A DNA stretch of 64,000 nt. It comes from Asterella californica (lineage: Eukaryota; Streptophyta; Marchantiopsida; Marchantiales; Aytoniaceae). A program made the translations under genes and the position numbers. The notes beneath the pieces are model-generated. The model made no database searches. It was not told the DNA's origin and worked only from the letters and a program-made list of their open reading frames with translations. The DNA is taken from NCBI GenBank assembly GCA_036924285.1, contig JAYKYS010000009.1:6634001-6698000 (forward strand). The letters are read 5' to 3'. Below are positions 48,345-60,900 of this stretch, piece by piece. How positions within the stretch are numbered: position 1 is the first letter of the stretch; each line of letters starts with the position of its first letter.

Positions 48345-49345
48345 CGGACAGTGAGTTTCAACGCAGCGGCTTGTCACATTCTCGATGCAGCTGGTGTAGT
48401 GATGGCCCGGATAGAGTTAGATGGAATATTGTATGGCTTACTACTGGAGGTTCTAGAGATTGCACATCTTGCTACCATAAGAACCTCTGCAACCTCATCT
48501 GATCACTCGTTCAAGATGTGGCATGAACGATTAGGACATTTGAATGTCCCAAGTCTCCAACAACTCACCTCTAGAATGTGCACAATGTTGTTTCATCAAG
48601 AAAGTGAACATGGTGCACATTTTTACATGTACATCATGTTTACATGGAAAGCAGCATAAGGAACAATTTCCTCACTCTATCACGTGGTCCATCTACTCCA
48701 ACTCGTACATTTAGATATCTGTGGATCAATTAGTACTCCATCACTTGGAAAGTCCAATTATATTCTCACATTTATTGATGTCACCCAAGGCGTACCTAGA
48801 TCTACAGCCTTGCTCAAAGACGAAAGCATCATTTTATCCTTTTTAAGCAATTCAAGCATTGGCTGAGAATCATTCAGGTCAACAAGTAAAGACTTTTTGG
48901 TCTGATGATGGAGCTTAGTATGTCAACGGTGAAATGAGTTCATTTTTGACATTTTTGAGCATTGTACATGTACATTAGACTACAAGTCCATGGAGTAACA
49001 GAAAGAGTTAACCGCACTTTGTTTGAAGCAGCACTTTCTATGATTCATGCACAAAATTTAGATACCATTCTTTGGACAGAAGCAACTCGTACGCTGATTT
49101 ACTTACGAAATCGATCACCTTGTCATGCTTTGGCGAAGAAGACACCGGAGAGATCTGGACCGGCTTGAGGTCGGACCTGTCACATGTAAGACTGTTTGGA
49201 GCTACTGCTTACGCTCATGTCCCGGATGCTGAAAGGACAAAATTTGACTCCAAAACTCGTCAATGCATTCATGTGGGATATTTTGAAGATAGTCATGCTT
49301 ATCGATTGTTCGACAGCGTATTAAGAGCCGTGATGTAGTTTTCCA
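48345..49345 (+). pseudogene. End of protease and integrase of the old Ty1/copia element
   Basis: Starts within the protease/pre-integrase region ('VSFNAAACHILDAAGVVMAR'), then GAG-pre-integrase 'FKMWHERLGHLNVPSLQQL', integrase 'LVHLDICGSISTPSLGKSNY', 'ILTFIDVTQG', 'HGVTERVNRTLFEAALSMI', and 'VRLFGATAYAHVPDAERTKF' with 'CIHVGYFEDSHAYRLFD'. Frames change several times and stops are frequent, so it is an old copy. Confidence 0.75.
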
Positions 49346-49531
49346 TGAAGATTTTCCTTCTCAATCTATATATCTTCCTCCGACCCTGATTCTCGTACCA
49401 GATATTACTCATGTCTTCCCAGATGATCCCTCTTTTGCATCTCCATCTTTTACCTCTCTTACACATCTCTTCTCTTCCCTTCTTCTCTTTCCTTCCTATC
49501 TCGATCTATCCCATCCTCTCATTCACCAGTA

Positions 49532-50131
49532 TTGTCTTCTAATATCTATTCTTCTTCATCAGATTCAACATCCTTGTCTCATTTTTCACTAGTTGATACA
49601 ACCACATATGAGTCTATTCTTCATACACGTTATGATAAAAAAATACGTCCTCCATCTCATCTTCAAGACTATGTTTGGTTCACGTGTTTTGATCCAACTC
49701 AACCTATGTATTTTGCTAACTATTCCTCAGATGTTGATCAGATATCAGTCAATGAACAAACTTGACTGCATCTTTACCTTCTGATCCATCTGAACCCAAG
49801 TCCTATCATGCAACTCTTCAATCTCCAGAAGAAGATAACTGGGAAGTTGCGATTGCCATTGAGTTACAAGCTCATGTTGACAACCACACATGGAACATAG
49901 TTGATCTTCCTCTAGGTCAGAAGTCGATCAGCAGCCATTGGATTTTCAAGGTGAAACAGAATTCAGATGTTCCATTCAACGATACAAGATAAGACTAGTT
50001 GCTAAGGGGTACACATAATGCTACGGAATTGATTACAACGAGACGTTCTCTCTCGTTGTGAAATATACCACTCTACGTGCCCTTTTTGCAGTTGTAGTCT
50101 ATCATCATCTACTTCTTCTTCAGCTGGATAT
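49532..50131 (+). pseudogene. N-terminal part of the reverse transcriptase of the old copia element
   Basis: After a Ser-rich linker, 'YDKKIRPPSHLQDYVWF' and 'SYHATLQSPEEDNWEVAIAI' are typical text just before the copia RT, then 'LQAHVDNHTWNIVDLPLGQK' and 'ISSHWIFKVKQ'. The RT frame breaks at a 6.6-kb insertion after 'LLLLQLDI' and continues at 56778. Confidence 0.75.
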
Positions 50132-53100
50132 TGTAGTGTCGCAGGATTGCTCCTTTTGCTCATTTAGTATACAAAATATCGTTCCCACAGAGGATTTGCA
50201 CAAGTATCGATGCTCTAAGTTCTAAGATCTGTTTAAACACATAAACACACGGGTTTTATCTATAAATCTCGTCTTCTCACAAAACCACACGGCTTCCAGA
50301 CCCTTCAAGAGGTGCCTTGGACCCAAACAAACAACTACCACCTAAAATATCACACAGATATGTACTAGAAAGCTCGGAAAGACGCTTTTTGCTTCCAGAT
50401 CACGGCTTCCAGTCTTCCCACAACAGCCTTCCCGAAGCAATTCTCGGCTTCTAGGGGTTCAACTCGGCTTCTCACACCTCCAGAAGACTGCTCTTGCTTT
50501 GTAGCCGTCAAATTACCACTGTCTATCACACATTGCTCTTCTAATTCCCAAATGGGTTAGATCAATCACAGGGTGTAAGCCCCCTTAGCCTTCCCAGGCT
50601 TCTGCCTACGGAAACGGTCTTCCTGCAGCACTACAACGACATTCACCTTCACGGAAGCTCAATAGAAGTCTCGAAAGCTCACTAGAAGACGATAGGAAGA
50701 TGGGAAGATGAGAGAAGATGAGGAAGAAGAGAAAATCCAAACAAGAGAAAACAAGATGAAAATGAGAAATTAAGACTCCAACAGACTTCTAGTCCGGATC
50801 TTGACAAACAAGCCATCCTTGCTTGTAGTAATTTGGGGAAGAAGACCACAAATTCGTTTACAGTTACACAGTCTTCTACTCGAGGATGTCATCTTCTGCT
50901 GTGGAAAGAAGGCTTCTTTCTTCTTCTGTCGTTGCTCTGACTACTCCGTCTTTTGGGATCGCTTATCCATAAGACCGTCCGTACGTGGATCCTAAGTGCT
51001 CCACTAGATGAGACCAGCTTCGACTCTGCACAGCTTCTAAGAATCACCGCCATTCAAGGAGAAGACTTCTCATGCACAATTGGGTGTGTATTCGAGGAAA
51101 CCCACTGCCCAGACGACACAGACAAAACTTCTACACTCAAATCCAAAATCCATTCCCCGAGAAGAAGATACATTTGTGTTGGGAAGCTCACTCCCTCTAC
51201 TTCCTGCTCCTACTCCTCGACACACCAGCTTAGAAACAGGACTGCACGATGATGTCGTTCCCTGCTCTAGGCTATCCATTACCTCTATCTACATCTTTGA
51301 TCCACTGCTGGAAGTGAGAATGCAGACCCTTTCTGTGTAATCCAAATCTATTCGTATGTCTCTAGCATCGGATGTAATGTGATTAGTGCGTACTAAATCA
51401 TACTCTGTATCCTAACTTATACTACCTTGAGGCGCAGGAGAGATCCCCTCTAATCCTCAACTTGCAATCAAAGAGATGAGGAACTGTCAGAAGGCCACCA
51501 CCTCACATGCAGTTGGCTCCCTGTCTTGGTTTAGAAACTTATTTTCTACTCATGCGCTGCCTACTCTATCACATGGACAGTTATCTAAAATTATAAGAGA
51601 AACTGTAACTTCCCAAGATAGTAAATTTCGACTCCTATCAAAATTAGCAATCAACTGTCTTCTTAACTTGCTGCCTACTCTAATTCACGGGGTGTGATCT
51701 CCTCCTGATCTACTCCTACTTGAACTCCTAACTCGACCTTTGATAAGGTGGGGAAGCCCTGCGAGTACCTCGGGTGTGACTGAGGTGGCTTCCTCCTCTC
51801 TGTTCGTGGCTTGCTCTTCTGGGACGACTTCGGAAGACTGAAGTGTCTTCTGAGAAGCTGAGTCCACGTACGCTTCCTCGCTCTTCTGTAGCACTGGTTC
51901 GACACTGGGAGCTCGGATGACTTCGCAGTGGTCCGAGGAAGTCACCTCCTCCACTCAAAACACCTGGAAAGACAACTCTACTTCCTGTCTTCCAGAAGGC
52001 ATCTTGTCTTCCGGGGCTTCTTCCACGGTCTTCTCAGCTTCCAACGCTGTCACTACCAAGTGGACAGCGAGGTCGAACTCCTCATGTGAATCCGACTTCG
52101 ATCCAGAATGAATGATTGGGAAAGATGTGTTCTTCCTAGGCACACTCTTAGGCCTCATCTTCCTCAGTGGTGACGCGTCTTTCGTACCACTGGAGTCATC
52201 TTCTCGCACCAGAAGTGTCTTCTGATGAGTGCTCGGTCTCATCTGAGGCACTAAAGTAGGAAGGGGAGTTATAGGTGCTGCTCGGTCGTCTTCTCCCGAG
52301 GTCGTTTCCTTCACCTCGCACTGTCTCGTTGGCCCATACCTTGCCAACTGATCTTCTGTCAAGTCCCCCTTGGACACGTTGTCGCGCTACTTGACGGCTA
52401 CATGCTTGACTTCTACTCTGACGCTTGAGTTTAGTAGTTTTAGAAGTTAGTTCATATTACTTCTAGTCCTTTATACATATGTTTGACACCTTTGCATACG
52501 GTGTTGACACTATTGTGTTATATATTTTGAGTCCTAGTAGGTTGATAGTATGTTATCTATCTTGTTCAAGCACTCCTGCGCTTGTGCAAAATGATATCAT
52601 GCTTATCTATGTTGTGAAAGTACATAACTTAGGATTTCCATGCTGATAAGGGTTTAAGCTCATGGGTTGTACTTACATGTCGCCCATGCATGCTTTCTAG
52701 ATTGTTTAAGTTATCTTTTAGGGTTACGTGTTATTTTACATGCCTTCGCGTGAAGTTTAAGATTTACGCTGGCACTTTAGGGGCTGACGTGGTAGCCTTT
52801 GAGTGAAGTTGAGTTACCACATGGATTAGGGCACTAAAGGACAGCCAGGTGGAGCTATGAACTCCCATTGGTCCATTTTTGTCTTTTATGTAACTCTAAA
52901 TTTAGAAACAGAGGTCTTAAGGAGAGTTCGAGCATTTGGTGGGGGGACTTCGAAATCTGAGAGCACAGGAGGGTAGAGCTCGTCATGCCAAGCACTTCCA
53001 GTGAAATTTTCGATCGATTTGAGGCAATAAAGATGAAGTTATGACCAATTGAAGTTCGAATTGTGCTAGAATTGAATCACTTTTGTTGGATTTAGGGTTT

Positions 53101-56100
53101 TCAGTGTCACTTGCAGCAGATTTGAGGAAATTGCTTCAAAATTTCGGGGTTGTGTTCTCTGCCAGCAGGGCTACGATTTCCCAAAAAGTTTCATATCAAT
53201 TGAGTGACTGAGTAATTCAGGGCGGCCGCTGAAGCTGAGGGGGTCTGAAAAGCTCTTAATCTAGAGCAGTGACTTCAGAGGAGGAGATCTGGAGTTCTGT
53301 GTACAGTCAAGAGTCCTAACTTCACAGGGATGTTCAGTATCCTATAGACTTCAAATACTGTGAGAATATTTGAAATTGATCGAGCCAATCTTCTGTTCTA
53401 GGTTGAAATAGCCATCTGGTACCAAAAATTGTCATAATTTTCTTACTCAGAACTTTTCTGTCAACATCTCGGTGCTAGAATTTGATCTCAGGCTGAAGCT
53501 TAGTGTGTGTGTCCAGTAGTACCTCATCTACATGTAGGGGAAGTTTAGAAGTCTAAACCTTCATAGTTTTCCTCTCCTTGAGTGTCAAAGTTCACCGTCT
53601 AAACCTATTACTACTAGTTAGACCTAAATTTCACTTTTTGAGCATATTAGAGGATCCTACACACTTGTGTGAGTGTTTATAGCCCTTGTTGTGACTTGAA
53701 AGCCAACCGCTTGAGTAAACAACCACAGCCAGAAGCCCGGCGCTTTCCTAAGTAGACGGATCACACTCCGACAACGTACAAATAACAGAAGAACGGGGTG
53801 AGGTGTCCTCCTGCTGGGGTGCCCAAGTACACCAACTCTACCTGAATGTAAGCGTGGAAGAAGGCACCCCAATTGATAGGCAGTCCCTCCCAGACGGCTT
53901 ATACAACCAAAATGCTGGTATGCTAGAAAGAAAAATACAAGAAAACATGGAGAGAGACAAAGTAATCGGAAAACACAACTGGTCCCTACAGGTAATGGGT
54001 TGCTTGGCAGGATTAGTTTCGTTCTTCAAGGTTAAATTAATTTCTTCTTATAAGTCATTAGTGACCCTTTTATAAGTATTGAGTCAAAAATACAAACTAT
54101 GCTTATGAGAGAAATATATTTACATATAAATATTAGTTATTACAAGTATGAGAGAAAAATCTTGTAAATAATGAACTTCAAAACGTAATCCAAGAGAAAT
54201 AAGAACGACTACGTGTCGAGTAGAGAAAAATCATTTATTATAAATTTAATTTATCACGGCTTCCAAGAACTCCACGTCTTGATCTCCAAGATATCTCGTC
54301 TTCTGTGTTTTTTCCTTGGGAAAGAGTTGAAGAAATAGCTTCGTCAGAAGACGCTTCCGCGGCTCCGGTACGCTCCTACCTTCCATCCATTTCTTCTCTG
54401 TCTATCTTCCAGGAAGAGGCAAGTCGTGCTTCCAGACACATGTCACTTCCCAGAGATCATGGGTAAGATCTTCTTCTCGAGCTTGTACCCTCGGTTCTCT
54501 GTTTCTGATCTGTGAAAGACCCTGTGCCACCACTCCGTCATCCAGGAAGATGGTCTTTCACGAGCTACCCTTGCCTTCGCAGGCACAAGGTTGCGAGGGG
54601 GCAGTGCTGTCCAAACTTCCTCCCGAACACTGGTCCGCGAGATTCCAATCCCACAAGAAGAAGTCGAGACCCAACTCCTTGATGAAGGGTTTGGCTTCTG
54701 TCAACTCCGCTGCTGACAACAGCAACTCGCGAGGATGCATCAAATAGGTTCTACTCGGAGTTGCTGCCCTCCGGTACATGCTTCGAGCCTCAGTTACACT
54801 AAGGCACACGTCCTTCTCAAGTCCTCACAGTCTAGCTTCCACTCTCAGAAGACGAATCTAGTCTTCCAAAAGACAGCAATTCTGTCTTCTGGGATTCTAA
54901 CAGTGCTTCTTAAGTAGCTCTCTTCTTCCGAGCAATCTCTAAACAATTCTAACTAAGCAAGGCATCGCATGGATTACCAAGAAAACAACCCACCTTGCAT
55001 TTCATCCTACTTCTTAAAAGAAGATACAAGATATGTGAGAAGAAGAGTGTACGAAAAGTTCACAAGATGGTCGCGGGTTCTTGCTGTGACAGTGACCTCC
55101 AGGAAGACTCCTGGGACAGCTTCCGATTAACTGACGTACTCGGAAGACTTCCCGCAGCTAGGCTTCTCATCATTGATCTCGCCTGTCTTCGACTTCCGAC
55201 AAGCAATCTAGCCTCACAACAGACACAAAACATCCATACTCTGTTCTTCCAACTCCTTATCTCTCATACACGCTCAGAAGAAGCTTGCTGCATGACGAGA
55301 AGACATGACCCTCGACCATTCTCTCCAGATTCTGTCAGCAAGACTTCTCACAACTCTCTTCTAAGTTCGAGAAGAAGAAGGAATAGGCTACTATGGGTCG
55401 GACAGAAGAGACACGTAAAGGACTCTCACGTCTTCTTGGACATTCTGCCAGCCTTTCCAATCTTCTAGTCTCTCTAGGAAGATGTGGATTTGAGAAGCTC
55501 GGAAGATCGGGAGGCACAGACCTGGTTCCCAACTTCCAGCTTCTCGAAACAACCATCAACTCACCAAGTCACTCAGGATTCGTACCAAGCCTCTCTCAAC
55601 ACAAAACCAATCCAATCCAATCTCGATACGAATTGAACACAATCGTCTTCCGAAGGCGTTCAGACGTTCAGAAGCGTCTTCCGAAGATGTTTAGATCTTC
55701 AGAAGCGTCTTCTGTCCATGTGTTCGAGAACAAAGATGTGATAGGGTAGGGAAATTGATAGTCAGGTGCTCTAATTTAAGAATGAGAGATGAGAAAGCTC
55801 GATTTCAACTTGGGAAGAAGTGGGAAGATGGCTGTCAAAAATTGGACAGTGTTTCCGCGCCCAATTTTCATAGAGGAAAGTTCAGGGTAGGAAATAGATC
55901 GATGGACTCTCTGCAAACGAGCAGGGAAGCGCAGGGAACATCAAATCAGAGGCGAGAAGCGGTAGGAAAGGGAAAGAACACAGGAAGAACCTCAGTACAG
56001 CTTCTGGCTGCTTCTGGTGCGCCTTTAATCTTTTGCGCGCTTCCGCTTGTCAATCCCAGCTCCAATGTGATCCCACGATCATGCTACTGTCGTCAATCTT

Positions 56101-56777
56101 GAGTTGCATCCCTCGGCTGCTACGATCAACCTTGCTCCACCTTCGAATCTCTCTATTCGACCCTCAATGTCTGCTTTCTGAAATCCGCAGGGATTCCTTC
56201 AGCTCGATTGTGCTTTCAGCTCACCAGAATTGATCTCGCTCCTTCTCTGACGTCAATTCGATCCTATGTTCACAATCTCTCTCCTTACTTCCACCACTCA
56301 ATTCAATACCCTGATTGCAATAGACCTCCCAATGCGCAGTTGCCCTTCGGTGCGAGAAGCAGTCAGCTGATTTCGTGCTAATGTGTCTTCTCTTATATCT
56401 TCCTTGCGCGGTTAGGGGTTCAACCTCCTTGACCTACCTACTAACATGGTGGCAACCTGGTAGGTACACCTACCCCTCTCCTAGGTGGTGCGTGGTGGGT
56501 ACCCATGTAGTTGTGGTTGCTATCTTCTGGAAGACACCCGTCTTCCGTCTTCTGTCTTCCATCTTCTGGAAGACACAACCGAGAAGACGTGTTCTCGGAA
56601 GATGTTCTTCTTCCGTCTTCCGATGAAGTCGACTTCTCCATACAAAATGACTTTAAGATCATCTTTTCTCTAAGCAAGGTATAATCTTAAGTAACAAGGT
56701 TATCTCAATTACACAGACATGTAATTAACTTCAAAAATTTCAAAAAATCATAAATCCTGTAAATTGTGGATACCACA
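50132..56777. mobile_element. 6.65-kb insertion with TG...CA ends and GATAT target duplication, LTR-retrotransposon-like but unclassified
   Basis: GATAT stands on both sides (50127-50131 and 56778-56782). Removing the insert and one GATAT restores the copia reading frame (QLDI then DTTYIYDTL). The ends are TGTAGTGTC and, read inward from the other side, TGTGGTATC, so it behaves like an LTR-type insertion. I could not find a pair of long direct repeats, nor RT or integrase. Most of it (about 50.3-52.4 and 54.2-56.7 kb) is crowded with GAAGAC/GTCTTC and CTTCC motifs. The middle (about 52.4-54.2 kb) is ordinary AT-rich DNA. Confidence 0.65.
51685..52437 (-). pseudogene. Unrecognised 250-codon reading frame inside the 6.65-kb insertion
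   Basis: Two adjacent open stretches share one frame: 52377-51955 and 51954-51685, separated by a single TGA, and the frame extends upstream past a TAG ('VRVEVKHVAVK') to about 52437. Text is hydrophilic and Ser/Glu-rich: 'KGDLTEDQLARYGPTRQCEV', 'MRPKSVPRKNTSFPIIHSGS', 'HEEFDLAVHLVVTALEAEK', 'LPHLIKGRVRSSSRSRSGG'. It could be a gag-like or accessory protein of the insertion. No domain recognised. Confidence 0.35.
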
Positions 56778-57674
56778 GATATCGATACTACTTACATTTA
56801 CGATACATTGACAGAACGTATCTACATGACTCTTCCAGTTGGCGTTGATTGTGTCCATCAACAAATTTCAGAAATCTCGTTTGTTTGATAATCAAAGGTT
56901 TGCACGACCTCCATCAATCTTGTCGTTGCTGGTGGCAGCATTTGGATACTTTACAGATAAAACTTGGATTTATGAATCCAATCTGATCCTTGTTTATACA
57001 CACAATCAACGAGATATCATAATTCTAGTCTTTTATGTGGATGACTTGATCCCAGCTAGCAGCTCACAAGTTCAGCCAACTGAAAGTAGAGTTTCGAATG
57101 AAACGTCCCTGTCGACTAGAGTGATGTCTTGGCATGCAGATCGACATCAAGTACTCTGATGGGTACATTGCCACGAATCACATAGTTACATTGAACGTTC
57201 TGCCTTTGCTGATTGTACTCCTCAAGCAACTCTCATATGCATAGAACCCAACATCAAGATGGATCGTTTAGATTTTGTTAACAGTACAACGGATCATGCT
57301 CTTGTTGATGTTCAGTCTTACCAGAGAGTAGTAGGTATGCTAATATATGCCATGCTTCTCACTCATCCAGACCAGGCATTTGCCGTTAGTTTGGTTAGTC
57401 AATTTTTTTCAGCTCCTATAGTGGATCACATGTACATGTCTTTAGTCAAATGTATCTTCTGTTACTTATCTGGCACAAAACATTACAAATTAGTCTTTCG
57501 ACATACCTCTAACCGTACCTCCAGTCTCATAGGTTTTGCAGATTCAGACTGGATAGCCTCTTATATTGATCGCAGGTCAGTCACAAGATATGTTTTCTCT
57601 GTGAGACAAGGAGTCATCAGTTGGAGTAGTCGTAGACAGAAGATGATTGTTGTCTCAACCACTGAAGCTGAGTA
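56778..57674 (+). pseudogene. RT C-terminal part and RNase H of the old Ty1/copia element
   Basis: Continues the RT frame with 'DTLTERIYMTLPVG', then 'NLILVYTHNQRDIIILVFYV' followed by DDLIPASSS (YVDD catalytic motif). RNase H follows: 'SYQRVVGMLIYAMLLTHPDQ', 'FADSDWIASYIDRRSVTRYV' and 'GVISWSSRRQKMIVVSTTEA'. The young copia LTR interrupts it at 57675, immediately after 'STTEAEY'. The rest would lie beyond the window. Confidence 0.8.
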
Positions 57675-57939
57675 TGTTGGAAATGGACTGCTAATAGAAT
57701 AGACTAAGGTAAAACTCTAAGTCACGGCATAAGGACAGTATGAGAGTGTGGGGAGAGCTCCTCAAGAGAGTGTAGGCAAAACCAAGTAAGTAGATACTCA
57801 ATAATGTACAATGGCCTTCAGCCAGAATAATATACCTTGGCGTCTTGGCCTTGGTGACCTTACGAAAGGTCACCATCCTAAAAGCCTGAACTGCTTTACT
57901 GCAAAGAGGGGTATTCACACTACGTATGGTATTCTAACA
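57675..57939 (-). repeat. 3' LTR of the young Ty1/copia element (265 bp)
   Basis: Plus-strand ends are TGTTGGAAATGG and TCTAACA, so the LTR is TGTTAGA...CCAACA on the coding strand. Its first 150 bp (57675-57824) are identical by my reading to 63851-64000. The flanking five bases outside are GAGTA. Confidence 0.9.
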
Positions 57940-57952
57940 CTCCCACTCAGTA
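57940..57952 (-). other. Polypurine tract of the young copia element
   Basis: Coding-strand ACTGAGTGGGAG directly precedes the TGTTAGA start of the 3' LTR, the expected site of plus-strand priming. Confidence 0.65.
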
Positions 57953-57974
57953 ACAGTTCGGATAAAAATATTAC

Positions 57975-60900
57975 TTAGCTAGAAAACATTCCTAGCTTGG
58001 GTAGTAGATAGTCCAACTTGGGAGCTGGTAAGCTCTTTGTCAGAATATCTGCAACCATGTCCTCAGTAGGACAATATCTAACTTCTATAACTTTTCCAGC
58101 GACGTGATCTTTGATGAAGTGATATCGGATGTCGATGTGCTTCGTACGGTCGTGGAACTTGCTGGTGTCGACAAGGGCCATAGCACTTTGGTTGTCACAA
58201 TATGTAACGGTCGGCTCCTTGTCATGCAATCTGATGTCGGTCAAGAGCTGACGTAACCAGATTGTCTCTGAGCAGCTCGTGCTAAGAGCTACATATTATG
58301 CCTCTGTACTTGACAAGGCTACTGACTTCTGTCTCTTGGAGGACCAGCTGATGACTCCTCCAGAGTAGATGAAGCAGTGTCCTGATGTAGATCGTCTTGT
58401 CTCCGCATGTCCTCCCCAATCAGCATCGGTGTAACCAAATAGAGAATAGGGCTGGGGTGAGTGAGCATACTCAAGGTACAAATTTAAAGTTCCCTTGATG
58501 TAGCGGAAAACCCGCTTCATAGCGGCAATGTGCTTAGGTCCAGGACTACTCATGAACTGGGAGAGTACACTAATGGGATAAGATAAATCAGGACGAGTAC
58601 ATACTGCAGCCCAATTAATAGAGCCGGCTGCACTCTGGTAAGGATAACTATTACATAGCTTCTTTTCATCCTCAGTGACCGGGGAGTCATCCGAAGAAAG
58701 TTTCTCACCTGTAACTAGAGGGGTGCTTACAGGTTTGCAGTCCTGTAAGCCAAACTGAAATAGTTTCTGTGTCAAATACAAAGTTTGACTAAGTCTGATA
58801 GTGCCAGAGGACGGGTCACGATTAATCTCAATGCTAAGGCAATGGTGGACTGGACCAATGTCAGTCATGCTGAACCGTGAGCTCAATTTTCCTTTTACGT
58901 GAGACAGTAGGGCCTCACTGCTGCTGGCAATCACAGTGTCATCCACGTAGAGGGCAAGGATGACGAAGTGCTGTTTCTGGTGCAAGTAGTAAACGTTTCC
59001 GTCTGCACCGGACTTAGCAAATCCAAGAGAAAGCAAGAATTTGTCGATGATCAAGTACCATTCTCTTGATGATTGCTTAAGACCGTAGAGAGTCTTGAGC
59101 AATCTGCATACTTGACTGCGCCTTGCTGTAGTCACGCCTTCCGGAACACTCATGTATATTTCCTCGTTAAGTGTTCCATTCAGAAATGCAGTTTTAACAT
59201 CCATTTGATGCACATGTAGATTATACTGCGCTGATATGGCAAGGATGAGCCGTATTGACTGAATGCGGACTACAGGGGAAAAGGTTTCTGTGTAGTCCAA
59301 CCCGTAGATCTGGGTGAAACCACGAGCCACTAGTCTCGCCTTATAACGAGCAATGGACCCATCGGTATTAAGTTTTAACTTAAAGGTCCACTTACATGTT
59401 ATTGGTCGGCGTCCTTGTGGCAAGTCGGTGAGCTTCCAGGTGCCGTTAGATTCGTGGGAATCTAGCTCCTCCTCTATTGCTCTTCTCCACTGATCGGCAT
59501 CAGGAGAAGATACTGCTTCTGTGTAGGAAACAGGTTCCATTGGCACTAGTTTAAGAGTTACCATCAATGCACGCTTGGTGTTCTTCCGAGACTTCGGGAT
59601 CAGCGATGAAGGGTCGTAGCCTTCATCTGGGTTCCGTTGTGGAGGAACTGAATGTCGAGCTGATCGTCTCAATGGAGGTGGTGCTGGGAAATCCAATGGA
59701 GGAAGAGAGGACTCGCTGTGGGTGGAGCCGGAAACTCGTGGTGAGCGTGGTGATGTGCGCCGAAGGTAAGGATGGCGCGGGCTCAAGTTCTCTGCAGGGG
59801 GAGAGTGAGTGCTTGAAGAGTGAGAACGTGGAGGACGACTGCTCCCACTGGACTGTGTGCTGCTGGTCACTCCTCCGCTAGGGCCATGACTGCTAGGGAC
59901 TCCTCCTCCAGATCCAAGACCAGTGGATGGGGTTGGAGCTGGATGGGCAGGAGATGGCAGAGGAACTCCCACTGAAGGGAAACCGGGAGAGACCGACGAG
60001 AAATGAGCTGGGCCAGCTGAAGGGGCGGGCACAGTATGATAAAAATGGACGTCGGTCTCAGGAGATGCTTGAGTGAGTGGGAGATCAGCAGAGGGGGTGG
60101 ATGTGGGAGGGAGAGTCGGAGAAGACTCATCGAAGATAACATCACGAGAAGTGAAAGTATGACCGTCAGATTTTCTTTGGAGACGGTAGCCCTTACTCTG
60201 GCCGCTATAGCCAAGGAAGATACACTCGTGAGAGCGATCATCGAGCTTTGTGCGCTCAACCTCGAGGACCTGGGAAAAAGCGCGACAGCCAAAGACGCGC
60301 AGAAAGGAGAGATCGGGTCGACGAGGTGTTGTGGAGGCATAGGAGTGCCAGAGTTCATAAGGTGTGGTCATAGACGGGATAGCCTTAGACGGACACCGGT
60401 TCTGGAGGAAGGTGGCGCAAGTGATTGCTTCACCCCAGAAGGGCTTGATGAGCTTGGAAGTGTAAAGCATGGAACGGACAGCATCAAGCAAGCTGCGGTT
60501 CTTACGTTCAGCAACGCCATTTTGCTGAGGAGAGTAGGGGACTGTGAATTGACGCTGGATGCCACGCTCGCGACAGAAAGCGTCAAAAGCAGCTGAACGA
60601 TATTCCCCGCCATTGTCAGATCGCAAAGTGACGAGAGATTGGCCAGTGGCGCGCTCAGCAAATGCTAGATAGTCCCGAAAAGCAGCAAAACAGTCACTCT
60701 TATAGTAGAGAAGACGAGTGACGGTGTAGCGTGAGTAATCATCAATAAAGGTGATGAAATACTCATAGCCAGAAAAGGTGCAAGGAGAGATGCGACCACT
60801 AATGTCGGAATGGACCAGTGCTAGAGGACGAGTGGATCGAGTGGAGCTAGCACGTGGGAATTTAGTGCGTGCATGCTTGCCGTGTGCACAAGCTGGACAA

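Noticed and set aside
59567..60596. Plus-strand ORFs antisense to the young copia pol
   Set aside because: They are shadows of the strong minus-strand integrase/RT frame.
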